This document shows, piece after piece, positions 36,557-44,852 of a stretch of DNA of 64,000 bases. Each line of letters starts with the position of its first letter. Within the stretch, counting starts at the first letter, position 1. The position numbers were made by a program, and so were the translations under genes. The stretch comes from Sediminicola arcticus (GTDB lineage: Bacteria; Bacteroidota; Bacteroidia; Flavobacteriales; Flavobacteriaceae). The notes under the pieces were generated by a model. The model ran no database searches, was not told the DNA's origin, and saw nothing but the letters and a program-made list of their open reading frames with translations. The stretch spans positions 124,001 through 188,000 of the forward strand of contig NZ_JBEXAE010000003.1 in assembly GCF_040566695.1 (NCBI RefSeq), given 5' to 3'.

Positions 36557-38014
36557 TTATTTACTCGCCTCTGTTTTTACCAATTTTTTAGTAAATAAAT
36601 CCTTCTCTTTGATGATTTCAGCTATTCCTTCTGGAAGTTCAGCTTCCCAGCCATCTTCCTTGTTAATTATTTTTTTCAAAACATCCCTAGAGAAGATATG
36701 TAGTATTTCTGGGTCGTAATCGATGATATCCATTACTTTACCATTGTACTTAAAGAATTTGTACAGCTCTTTCATTCTAGGATGTACCTTAACATTATTA
36801 CTGGTCATAATTTGCCCAGTTTCTTCATCTTTCATAGGATATAGGTACACCTTGAGATCTTTAAAGAAAAGTTTGCCAAATGCCTCCAAAATACCTCCAC
36901 TTAAATGCCTGTAGTATTTCTCATCAAAAACTTCCACTAAGTTATTTACCCCCATGGTAAGACCAATTCTAGACTTAGTGTAATTGTTGAAATATTCTAC
37001 CAGCTTGTAATACTCTCGGAATTTGGAGATCATTACTGTATGACCTAGGGAACATAGCAATTCTGCCCGGTCCATAAAATCCTGTTCGTCTATTTCGCCT
37101 GAGGCTTTTAGGTTGGAAAGGGTTATTTCAAAAATAACGATGGTATTATTAATGTCTACTGTTTGTTCCCGAACAAAAATATCGTAGGACTTTTGGAACA
37201 TATCCAAATTCACTTTGGTTACAGGTCTAAAACTTCCCCTTAAGGCCAAAATATTTTTCTTATACAGGATGGCAGCAGGTAACAAGTTATTACCATCAGG
37301 ACCAAACATTACCGCATCGGTCATATCGTTCTTAATGAGCTGAAGGCTCATTAAACGGTTATCTACGTGTTTAAAGTTGGGTCCTGAGAAATTGATCATA
37401 TCAATTTCAATGGTGTCCTTATCTATATGATCATAAAGATATCTCAATAATTTTTTGGGTTGATCATACTTATAAAATGCTCCGTAAATCAGATTCACCC
37501 CTAAAATGCCCAATGTTTCTTGTTGTAGTCTAGCTTCATTCTGCCTAAAACGAATGTGCAAAACTATCTCATCCCATTCCTTTTGATTGGGATCTAATTG
37601 AAAACGTATTCCAACCCACCCATGGCCTTTAAATTTCTTAGCAAAATCGATTGTGGCAACAGTGTTGGCATAGGAAAAAAAGAGTCGGTCTGGATGTTTC
37701 TGACGACTAATACGCTCTTCGGTTAGTTGTATTTCATATTCCAACATTCTCTTTAACCTAGATTGTGTCACATAACGGCCATCAGGTTCAATACCATAAA
37801 TGGCGTCACTAAAATCCTTATCGTACGCGCTCATGGCTTTTGCAATGGTTCCAGAAGATCCACCAGCCCTAAAGAAGTGCCTTGCAGTTTCTTGGCCTGC
37901 ACCAATCTCGGCAAACGTACCGTATATATCTGGGTTTAAATTTATCCTCAAGGTTTTAGCCTTAATGGAGGGGATATTTTCAAATGCGATGTCTTTATTT
38001 AGGACAGAAGCCAT
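36557..38014 (-). CDS. Large conserved cytosolic protein of unknown function
   Basis: A 485-residue protein from the Met at 38014 (MASVLNKDIAFENIPSIKA). The frame opens 73 codons further upstream, but that part overlaps the divergent gene, lies upstream of a TAACTTTG -7 box, and is Cys/Leu/Pro-rich unlike the rest, so the inner start is chosen. No signal or membrane segment is present. The N-terminal GTFAEIGAGQETARHFFRAGGSSGTIAKAMSAYD region is Gly/Ala-rich and looks like a nucleotide- or phosphate-binding loop. The rest is mixed alpha/beta with many conserved charged residues. No family is confidently named; an old label as a TonB receptor would not fit its lack of a signal. Confidence 0.7.
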   Translation of the reverse strand: MASVLNKDIAFENIPSIKAKTLRINLNPDIYGTFAEIGAGQETARHFFRAGGSSGTIAKAMSAYDKDFSDAIYGIEPDGRYVTQSRLKRMLEYEIQLTEERISRQKHPDRLFFSYANTVATIDFAKKFKGHGWVGIRFQLDPNQKEWDEIVLHIRFRQNEARLQQETLGILGVNLIYGAFYKYDQPKKLLRYLYDHIDKDTIEIDMINFSGPNFKHVDNRLMSLQLIKNDMTDAVMFGPDGNNLLPAAILYKKNILALRGSFRPVTKVNLDMFQKSYDIFVREQTVDINNTIVIFEITLSNLKASGEIDEQDFMDRAELLCSLGHTVMISKFREYYKLVEYFNNYTKSRIGLTMGVNNLVEVFDEKYYRHLSGGILEAFGKLFFKDLKVYLYPMKDEETGQIMTSNNVKVHPRMKELYKFFKYNGKVMDIIDYDPEILHIFSRDVLKKIINKEDGWEAELPEGIAEIIKEKDLFTKKLVKTEASK

Positions 38015-38034
38015 TCTTGTTGTTTTACGTGCCA

Positions 38035-38084
38035 CAAAGTTAAAAAGATTGGGGTATCTATTTGATAAATATGTTATAAATTTG
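38035..38084. promoter_or_regulatory. Divergent -7 boxes between the conserved protein and PhnP-like genes
   Basis: On the minus strand TAACTTTG (38042-38035) lies 20 bases before the ATG at 38014. On the plus strand TAAATTTG (38077-38084) lies 18 bases before the TTG at 38103. Both fit TAnnTTTG and fix both start choices. Confidence 0.6.
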
Positions 38085-38102
38085 GAATAAATAGGAGATA
38101 CG

Positions 38103-38867
38103 TTGAAAATTACTTTTTTAGGCACTGGAACTTCACAAGGAATACCTGTAATTGGGAGCTCGCACCCTGTTTGCTTAAGTGAAAATCCCAAGGATAAAAG
38201 ACTTAGAGTATCGGTTATGGTGTCTTGGGACAATTTTAATTACGTTATTGACTGTGGACCTGATTTTAGGCAGCAGATGTTGACTCATAAAGTCAGTAAA
38301 ATAGACGGGATTTTATTTACCCACGAACATGCCGATCATACCGCAGGTATAGACGATATCCGACCTTTTTTTTTTAGGCAAGGGGATATTCCAGTTTATG
38401 CCCATCAACGCGTTGCAAACTCTTTACAAACTAGATTTGATTATATTTTTGCAGGAGAAAATAGGTACCCGGGAGCTCCGGCAGTGGAAGTTAACATTGT
38501 AGAAAACAATTACCCTTTTAAGATTGGAAATACCAATGCTATTCCGGTTGAGGCATACCATAACCGATTACAGGTATTTGGATATCGAATTTTTGACTTT
38601 GTCTATTTAACAGATGTAAAAACTATATCTAATGAAGAAGTAGAAAAAATAAAAGGGGCAAAGGTGTTGGTTATAAACGCCTTACGAGAAGAGCCTCACC
38701 ATTCCCATCTAAATTTAGAGGAAGCGTTGGCATTTGTGGACAAGGTAAAGCCAGATAGAGCCTACTTTACACATATCAGCCATATGTTAGGTTTTCATGA
38801 AGAGGTGGAGAAAAAGCTTCCAAAAAATGTACATTTGGCCTATGATAATTTAATACTAAACCTTTAA
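38103..38867 (+). CDS. MBL-fold phosphodiesterase, PhnP-like
   Basis: A 254-residue metallo-beta-lactamase-fold protein related to PhnP (phosphoribosyl cyclic phosphodiesterase) and the tRNase Z group. The metal motif THEHADH covers His74, His76, Asp78 and His79; other ligands are in VIDCGPDF near 49 and FVYLTD near 165-170, and HISH near 225. No C-P lyase genes are near, so the true substrate is open. The start is TTG, preceded 8 bases upstream by a strong AGGAG Shine-Dalgarno site, rare in this phylum. The next gene follows after 15 bases. Confidence 0.86.
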   Translation: MKITFLGTGTSQGIPVIGSSHPVCLSENPKDKRLRVSVMVSWDNFNYVIDCGPDFRQQMLTHKVSKIDGILFTHEHADHTAGIDDIRPFFFRQGDIPVYAHQRVANSLQTRFDYIFAGENRYPGAPAVEVNIVENNYPFKIGNTNAIPVEAYHNRLQVFGYRIFDFVYLTDVKTISNEEVEKIKGAKVLVINALREEPHHSHLNLEEALAFVDKVKPDRAYFTHISHMLGFHEEVEKKLPKNVHLAYDNLILNL

Positions 38868-38882
38868 GAACCTTATCTATTC

Positions 38883-39377
38883 ATGAAGAGTAAAATATTT
38901 TCATACCTATTCATCTTTGCTTCTTTAATAGCCCTTTACCAATTTGTTAGCGCCAACAATATGGTCAAAGATAAAAATGGAAAGATAGAGAATCTTGAAA
39001 AGGACATTACACAAATGCAAGATTCTATACAGAAACTCAACATAAAAGTCTTAGATGTGCAGTATTTTACATTGGATAATAATGACGATGCCTTAGCATA
39101 TTATGACCATTTGAAATTAGAGCAACCAACACGTTATATAGAGGATAAATTGTTGGAAACTAATGAACAAAAAGGGGATAATCCTCTAGTTCCGTACGAA
39201 GGAATGGAAGGAGATTTTAAAATCAATAAAATTAAAACCTTAAACCATAAATGGATTATTGCTGATTTTTCTGATGGTCAGTATTGGGGTGAAGTTTTAT
39301 TGAAGTATGAACTTAAGGATGATCTAAGTGCAGATTTTACCTTATTGGATCATCTGCTGTACACGCGCATTAATTAA
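38883..39377 (+). CDS. Membrane-anchored protein of unknown function
   Basis: A 164-residue protein with one N-terminal hydrophobic helix (residues 5-24), a short coiled coil (about 32-55, KIENLEKDITQMQDSIQKL), and a C-terminal globular part rich in Asp, Leu and aromatic residues (KTLNHKWIIADFSDGQYWGEVLLKYEL). It probably faces the periplasm. It is co-transcribed with the PhnP-like gene (15-base gap). Its last four bases overlap the convergent esterase gene. I do not recognise a family. Confidence 0.72.
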   Translation: MKSKIFSYLFIFASLIALYQFVSANNMVKDKNGKIENLEKDITQMQDSIQKLNIKVLDVQYFTLDNNDDALAYYDHLKLEQPTRYIEDKLLETNEQKGDNPLVPYEGMEGDFKINKIKTLNHKWIIADFSDGQYWGEVLLKYELKDDLSADFTLLDHLLYTRIN

Positions 39378-40033
39378 ATTTTATCTTCGAGCCATTTTTT
39401 AAAGGAATAGAAGTTTTGTGGTGCAACTCCGTGTCCTACTGGGAACTCTTCATATTTGTGCTCCACACCGAGGGTTTCTAAGATTTGTGGTGCTTTCTGT
39501 GCCCATTCTGGAGGAATTACTTGATCTGCCTTTCCATGAGAAGCATATATTTTAAGGCTTTTATGGTCCTTATTTTTAAAATCTGTGGTCAGTAAATTTT
39601 CGTTGATATAACCACTAAGAGCTACAACATTCTTTATCTTTTCAGGATAGGATAATGCTACGGCATAACTAAGAATAGTTCCTTGACTAAAGCCAAGCAA
39701 GGTAATTCTGTGGTCGTTCAAATGGTAGGTTGCACAGGCCTCGTCTATAAATTCCACAATTTTTTCCCTCGCAACAATAGCTTGTTCTTCATCACTCCAT
39801 TTTCCATTTTGGGCATCAAAATTTATGGCATACCATGCGTTTCCGTGCGGTGGAAGGGGAAAAGGAGCTCTTACAGATATAATACAGAGTTCCTCTGGTA
39901 ATTCATTGGCAAAGGAAAACAGATCTTCTTCATTGCTCCCATATCCATGCAACATGAACATTACTGGAGCTTTACCTGTTTTTAAAGATGAAGGTCTTAT
40001 AATATGATGAAGGGATAAAGGTGCTGTTGTCAT
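39374..40033 (-). CDS. Alpha/beta-hydrolase, phospholipase/carboxylesterase family
   Basis: A 219-residue serine esterase of the YpfH/carboxylesterase type. The triad is Ser116 (GFSQG), Asp170 (HGKADQVI) and His201 (GHGV). The oxyanion region is MLHGYGSNEEDL near 28. It would hydrolyse small carboxyl esters or lysophospholipids in the cytosol. It ends four bases inside the convergent neighbour. On its own strand it follows a membrane protein gene by one base, so they are probably co-transcribed. Confidence 0.88.
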   Translation of the reverse strand: MTTAPLSLHHIIRPSSLKTGKAPVMFMLHGYGSNEEDLFSFANELPEELCIISVRAPFPLPPHGNAWYAINFDAQNGKWSDEEQAIVAREKIVEFIDEACATYHLNDHRITLLGFSQGTILSYAVALSYPEKIKNVVALSGYINENLLTTDFKNKDHKSLKIYASHGKADQVIPPEWAQKAPQILETLGVEHKYEEFPVGHGVAPQNFYSFKKWLEDKI

Positions 40034-40034
40034 G

Positions 40035-40358
40035 TTATTGAATGAATGTGAACCATTTTTGAAAGAATTCTCCGACTAGGGGAACAATTTGTTTTTTACT
40101 AGAAATAGCTCCAATAAACCCGTAACCCCATAAAATCAAATAAGAGATATATAGTCCATACCAGGCATAAGCATTGAACCATTGACTTAAAAATAGCGCA
40201 AATCCAAGAAAAAATAAATGCAATCCAAAGGCCTGACGTATGTGGAAACGTGCAAAATCATTTTTAGGCTCCATGTTCATGGTAATAGCAATTAATGCTC
40301 CTACCATTGTGAAATAGGCTATTATAGCTGTGGCCCTCCCTTTTTCAGTGTTTTCCAT
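40035..40358 (-). CDS. Small membrane protein, Tic20/DUF4870-like
   Basis: A 107-residue protein from the Met at 40358 (MENTEKGRATAIIAYFTMVG). An upstream Met at 40385 would start within the preceding gene; the inner start fits the family. Four hydrophobic segments are present (about 8-27, 45-60, 63-85, 88-100), with the conserved polar NDFARFHIRQAFGLHL between the first and second, typical of the DUF4870/Tic20-like group. No function is proven. It sits between the pseudo-dihydroorotase and the esterase gene in one transcription unit. Confidence 0.72.
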   Translation of the reverse strand: MENTEKGRATAIIAYFTMVGALIAITMNMEPKNDFARFHIRQAFGLHLFFLGFALFLSQWFNAYAWYGLYISYLILWGYGFIGAISSKKQIVPLVGEFFQKWFTFIQ

Positions 40359-40368
40359 TAAATATTTA

Positions 40369-41619
40369 TTAAATAATTTGTCCATTTGAGATAATACCTA
40401 CTGCCTTACCTTTTAACTTGGTGCTTAAGAACATGCTATTTTTGGAGGTGGATAAAATGTTCCTAACATCAAAAGTATATTCCAGGTCTGGGTCAAAAAG
40501 CGTTAATGTGGCTATTTCCCCTTCTTTTATAATAGGTGTTTTTAGACCAAAACGCTCTCTTCCTTTGGTCAAAAGGGCAATGGTTAAATCAAAATCAAAA
40601 AGGATATTTAGTCCACCAAATGCACTCTCCAGACCAATGCTGCCGCTCTCGGCATTATCAAATTCTACTCTTTTTTGTTCAATGTCCATAGGTATATGAT
40701 CAGAAGTAACCATATCTATTGTGCCGTCTTTTAGTCCTTTTAACAATGCTTTTACGTCATTATAGGTCCTTAAAGGTGGCATAGTTTTATAATGGGTGTC
40801 AAATTCTACCAAACGTTCATCTGTAAAAAACAAATTATGGATTGCTACACTACAGCTTACATCTAGTCCTTTCTTTTTTGCTTCTGCAATAAGTTTAACG
40901 GATCTAGAAGTGGAGATAGTAGGTATATGTAATTTACCCCCTGTATATTCTAAAATAAACAGGTCCCTAGCTATTTGTAATTCTTCTGCTAAGGACGGAA
41001 TACCCTTTAATCCTAGCCGAGTGGACACTTCTCCTTCGTTTACCAGACCTTTCCCCGCAATTTTAAGATCCATTGGAAAGGACATGACCAGACCATTGAA
41101 ATTCTGTGCATATTGCAAAGCAATTTTCAACAAGTTAGAATTTTCTACCGCATGTTTAAAATCATAATATCCAATCGCTCCTGCACTTTTCATATCATAA
41201 AGTTCGGCTAGATCTCGGCCTTCTCCTCTGACGGTTAAACATCCTAACGGATACATATTTGTGGCATGTCCTTTGGCAGCATTCTTTAGAAAAACTATAT
41301 CAGAACTAGAGTCAGGAATAGGGTGGGAGGTAGGATTAAGTACAATATCGGTAAAACCACTTTTGGCAGCAGTTTGCAATCCGTTTGAAATAGTTTCTCG
41401 CTCCTCATAGCCTGGTTCTCCAAAACTAACACTGCTATCGAACCAACCAACGGAAACATGCAAATTAGATTGTTCTATAACCTTTGTCTTAGAAGGCGTC
41501 TCTATTTTAACGGCAATTTTTTCAATGATGCCATTTTTTATAAGGATATCACGATGTTTTAAATGAAGGTCCTTGTTATTTATATCGAATATTTTAACGG
41601 ATTTTAAAAGTATGTTCAT
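40369..41619 (-). CDS. Dihydroorotase-like pseudoenzyme
   Basis: A 416-residue protein of the class I dihydroorotase (amidohydrolase) fold. Overall order is that of a true enzyme: GWFDSSVSFGEPGYEERETI near residues 58-77, AKSGFTDIVLNPTS, KLHIPTISTSRSVKLI near 228, CSVAIHNLFFTD near 255 and TSDHIPMD near 310. But the HxH metal motif is replaced (Ser63, Ser65), the substrate Arg by Gly67, and the His of the HxxH motif near 233 by Thr. Catalysis is therefore unlikely; it may be a structural partner, as known for inactive PyrC paralogues. Its stop overlaps the BatA-like gene by four bases. Confidence 0.88.
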   Translation of the reverse strand: MNILLKSVKIFDINNKDLHLKHRDILIKNGIIEKIAVKIETPSKTKVIEQSNLHVSVGWFDSSVSFGEPGYEERETISNGLQTAAKSGFTDIVLNPTSHPIPDSSSDIVFLKNAAKGHATNMYPLGCLTVRGEGRDLAELYDMKSAGAIGYYDFKHAVENSNLLKIALQYAQNFNGLVMSFPMDLKIAGKGLVNEGEVSTRLGLKGIPSLAEELQIARDLFILEYTGGKLHIPTISTSRSVKLIAEAKKKGLDVSCSVAIHNLFFTDERLVEFDTHYKTMPPLRTYNDVKALLKGLKDGTIDMVTSDHIPMDIEQKRVEFDNAESGSIGLESAFGGLNILFDFDLTIALLTKGRERFGLKTPIIKEGEIATLTLFDPDLEYTFDVRNILSTSKNSMFLSTKLKGKAVGIISNGQII

Positions 41620-43535
41620 TTAAAAATTTTTTGGATAAGAACCTCGACCAATACAAATAGTAATGCAAAAATAATAAACCATTTCCAAAGCTCGGTTATG
41701 CCATTCTCTTTTTCAAGTGATTGGAACAAGGAATTTATGGAGTCTGACCTAGAAGAGGCGGGTAAGTTGTCTATTTCCATAAATCGGAGCTCACTTTCGC
41801 TCCTTGGATAATTAAAACTAATATTTTTAAAAGTCCTCTCTTTTTCATTAATGGAGTAAAGGCCATCTTTAGTTGGTACACTGCCAAAATTTAAACTTGT
41901 TTTATTGTTATAGGCTTTCTGTTCAGGGATAACTTCATTTCTGTTCTGCGATAGCTTTATAATCTGATCTTTACCTAAACTGATAGATAGGTCTATAGTT
42001 CTGTCTCGTCCCACTATTTCATACAGATTGGCCATTTTAAGGCTATTGATTCCCATGGTATATAAAGTAGGGACAATTAAAGGGGAGTTTTTAAAATTAG
42101 AAACATCTTGGGATAATGGTGCTGTAAAAAAATAGAACCCGTTTAAACCAATTAAAAATGGAGCCCCATTTTCATAAACAAGTAATTGGGGTGCTTCGGT
42201 TTTAACGTTATAATATTCTGATACTTTGGGATATTGAAAATTCACTACTTTTTTGTCAAAAACATTTTGATAAAGTGGGTGCGAAAAATTGATGCTCACG
42301 ATATTGTGTTCTCCAATTATTTTCTGAGACAATCCAGTTTTAAAAAAACCATTTATTAGGGTGTTATAAGAATTTGAAACTATATTTTTTGAAGGAATAA
42401 TCAATAAACTACCACCATTATCTTTGAATTTGCGTAAAACGGAGGTCAAAGAGTTAGGTATTTCGTCTAGTTCATTCAAAATAATTAAATTTTGCTTGTC
42501 TATGGCGCTATAATCCAACTCCTTCGTTGGCGTATTGGAATATAAAAATTCATCTTCCGTAAAAATTCGGATCAAGAAATTATCATCAGCCTCATTGATG
42601 CCTAATACACTAATCTTTTCTTTAGGCGCTATATTAAAATAAAGCACATCATCATAGCTGAGCCCTGAATCTGTAATTTCCAAGGTTCCATTTATTTCCG
42701 AATTATAGGGGATGGTAAATGAAACAGTGGCCTTTTTATTAACAAATTGGGCAGAGGTCTTGGCAAATAATTTTCCAGAATTAAATAAGGAGACAGGGAT
42801 GTTTTCTAGGTCCGAGTTAGTGGATAGGAGGGCTTCTAGTTCTATATTGTCCGCAGAATTGGAAGAAACGTAGATAGAATCCAAGGATACATTTTCTAAA
42901 TCGCCAGATGTTAATTGAATTAGATGACTCTTGTAATAATTAGAAGTATCAGCCAACTTTAAAGCCATCCCTTCTTGAAAATCAGATATGACCACCAAAT
43001 TTTTAAGGGTAGGTTTGGAGGCATCAAAATAGGTGCTTCCTTTGAGATATATATCCTTTAAAATGAGCTGGTTGGTAGAATGGGTAAGGCCTATAAGTTC
43101 GTTCTGAATATCTTTTAGTTTAGTATTTCTAAAGACTCTATCATTGGTAAAAAGTGTAAAGGACTGATCTTTTGGTAAAGACTTTATTAATTGCTGAACC
43201 CCTGTATTTAAAAGGGTTTCATTGTCATTTTTAGCCTGAAGGCTGAAGGAATTATCCAAATAAATAACGGTTTCCTTTTCTTGAAGTGCTATTTTTTCTG
43301 AAAAGAAGGGTTGTGTAAAGGCAAGGATCAAAGAAGTGAACAGGAGTATCCTACTAGCCAAAAGCAGCCATTTTTTAAGATTACTGCTTTTTTTAGACTG
43401 GGTTAAAACCTTTTGTAAAAGCTGTACATTGGTAAAAGGTGTCTTTTTAAACCTTCTCAGTTGAAAAAGATGCACAATAATGGGAATCAGTAGTAGTAAT
43501 AAAGCCCAAAGTAGTTCCGGATGTTTAAACTGCAT
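41616..43535 (-). CDS. BatA-type membrane protein (aerotolerance-related, VWA-like)
   Basis: A 639-residue protein from the Met at 43535 (MQFKHPELLWALLLLLIPIIVHLFQLRRFKKTPF), the hallmark of the BatA N-terminal domain. It has transmembrane helices at about 8-25 and 58-76 and a C-terminal helix at about 620-635. A VWA-like region follows residue 85 (VIYLDNSFSLQA, VVISDFQEG) and a large periplasmic beta-rich region follows. An upstream Met at 43589 lies before the -7 box at 43560-43553 and is rejected. It is linked by a four-base overlap to the dihydroorotase homologue. Confidence 0.85.
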   Translation of the reverse strand: MQFKHPELLWALLLLLIPIIVHLFQLRRFKKTPFTNVQLLQKVLTQSKKSSNLKKWLLLASRILLFTSLILAFTQPFFSEKIALQEKETVIYLDNSFSLQAKNDNETLLNTGVQQLIKSLPKDQSFTLFTNDRVFRNTKLKDIQNELIGLTHSTNQLILKDIYLKGSTYFDASKPTLKNLVVISDFQEGMALKLADTSNYYKSHLIQLTSGDLENVSLDSIYVSSNSADNIELEALLSTNSDLENIPVSLFNSGKLFAKTSAQFVNKKATVSFTIPYNSEINGTLEITDSGLSYDDVLYFNIAPKEKISVLGINEADDNFLIRIFTEDEFLYSNTPTKELDYSAIDKQNLIILNELDEIPNSLTSVLRKFKDNGGSLLIIPSKNIVSNSYNTLINGFFKTGLSQKIIGEHNIVSINFSHPLYQNVFDKKVVNFQYPKVSEYYNVKTEAPQLLVYENGAPFLIGLNGFYFFTAPLSQDVSNFKNSPLIVPTLYTMGINSLKMANLYEIVGRDRTIDLSISLGKDQIIKLSQNRNEVIPEQKAYNNKTSLNFGSVPTKDGLYSINEKERTFKNISFNYPRSESELRFMEIDNLPASSRSDSINSLFQSLEKENGITELWKWFIIFALLFVLVEVLIQKIFK

Positions 43536-43552
43536 TCCTAAATTTAGTTTTC

Positions 43553-43560
43553 CAAATATA
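43553..43560 (-). promoter_or_regulatory. -7 box of the BatA-type operon
   Basis: Minus-strand TATATTTG matches TAnnTTTG, 17 bases before the ATG at 43535. It decides the start codon choice. Confidence 0.6.
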
Positions 43561-43690
43561 AATAAAAACACCCACTCCTTTGAATCCAATGGAGCTTTAA
43601 TTTCTCATTATCACAAAGGAATTTCATATAGTTTCAAGATTTTTCTAGTTGTTCTAAAATGTTGGGATGGCGTTAAAATTAATTTACAAT

Positions 43691-44698
43691 TCAACAAAAG
43701 AAAAAGTAGTCTTTTAGTGTGTTCATTTGCAATTCCTTAAGGTAGTCTCGGATAAAACTCTGGGCCTCATGATTAGCTACAGTGATGATGACTTGTGGTT
43801 GCTTATACTCTTTTAAAGTGCTGAAATGTTGTAGCTCCTTTCCATAAATTTCCTTTCCAATTTTATTTGGATTGTTGCAGATCCAATAGAAATTTACCCT
43901 CTTGTTTAATAAGTTTTGAGCTAGGTTCTTTCCTTTTTTCCCTGCTCCCCAAACTACTAAAGGTCTAAATTGCTGATAGTTTAATTTTAAAAAATAGCGA
44001 AGTTTAATTTCCAAAAAATAATTTTGGGCATAGTGTTCACTTGTTCTTGAAGCCCTATAATCATAGTCTCTCCAAAAGTGTAGGACTTCATTACTAGGAA
44101 TACATTTTAGTCCCTGTTCATAGAATCTAAAAGCCAAATCATAATCTTCTGGATAGCGCTTGGGCTGAAAGGAGTTGCATTTTTCTAGGTCCGACCTATG
44201 TAGCATCCAACAGGGAGAGGGGATAGGGCATTCCTTATAAATCTCTGTGAAATTAGCACCAGTATGGGTAAGTCTGTTCAACCACTTTTCATATTTATAA
44301 TAGCCATCGCGAATCTCTCCCTCACAAAAATATTTTACTTTTCCTATGGCTAAATGGCCTAGGCCATGAGATATCAATCCTTCTAACATAGAATCGATCT
44401 TATTTTCAGCCATTATATCATCAGAATCCATTCTGGTTATATAGTTGCCCTTACAAAGCGAATACGCCATTTTTAATGCCTCTATAATGCCCGATCCTTC
44501 ATTTTTGAAAACATGTATTCTAGAATCTTTTGTTTCATATTGTTTCATAATGGACAAACTAACATCTGTACATTGATCATCAATAGCAATAATCTCCCAA
44601 TTCGTATTTGTTTGCGCCAGAATAGAATCTATACAAGCAGGCAAGAATTCCGAGGTGTTTTTAAAGGGAATCAAAATACTAACCAATAGCTCTTGCAT
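43691..44698 (-). CDS. Family 2 glycosyltransferase with C-terminal Rossmann-like domain
   Basis: A 335-residue protein. GT-A glycosyltransferase part: VSILIPFKNTSEFLPACIDSILAQ (residues 5-30), AIDDQCTD (about 38), RMDSDD (DXD metal site, about 90). From about residue 225 a second fold begins at LVVWGAGKKGKNLAQNLL, a Rossmann-type Gly loop, ending ITVANHEAQSFIRDYL. The pairing resembles glycosyltransferases with a fused sugar-modifying or binding domain. The ORF extends three codons upstream to a TTG; ATG at 44698 is preferred. No neighbouring glycan genes. Confidence 0.86.
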   Translation of the reverse strand: MQELLVSILIPFKNTSEFLPACIDSILAQTNTNWEIIAIDDQCTDVSLSIMKQYETKDSRIHVFKNEGSGIIEALKMAYSLCKGNYITRMDSDDIMAENKIDSMLEGLISHGLGHLAIGKVKYFCEGEIRDGYYKYEKWLNRLTHTGANFTEIYKECPIPSPCWMLHRSDLEKCNSFQPKRYPEDYDLAFRFYEQGLKCIPSNEVLHFWRDYDYRASRTSEHYAQNYFLEIKLRYFLKLNYQQFRPLVVWGAGKKGKNLAQNLLNKRVNFYWICNNPNKIGKEIYGKELQHFSTLKEYKQPQVIITVANHEAQSFIRDYLKELQMNTLKDYFFFC

Positions 44699-44775
44699 GA
44701 GGTACAAGGTATTAAATTTAAGTAGGATTAGCTTGAATTTTCATCGCTTGAAATTGTAGGGTCCGATTGAATTCT

Positions 44776-44831
44776 AAAAAAAAATAGTCCAAATCACTGA
44801 TTGAATTTCTTCCTTACAATGATTTGGACTA
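44776..44831 (-). terminator. Terminator of the GNAT-nitrilase gene
   Basis: A 12-bp perfect stem (TAGTCCAAATCA at 44785-44796; complement at 44820-44831) with a 23-base loop. On the minus strand it ends in nine T residues. Confidence 0.82.
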
Positions 44832-44852
44832 CTACCAATTATCAATATTTTT

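Noticed and set aside
38015..38233. N-terminal extension of the large conserved protein
   Set aside because: It overlaps the divergent PhnP-like gene and precedes the -7 box at 38042-38035.
43536..43589. Longer start of the BatA-type gene
   Set aside because: The added residues start upstream of the TATATTTG box and are not part of the BatA domain.
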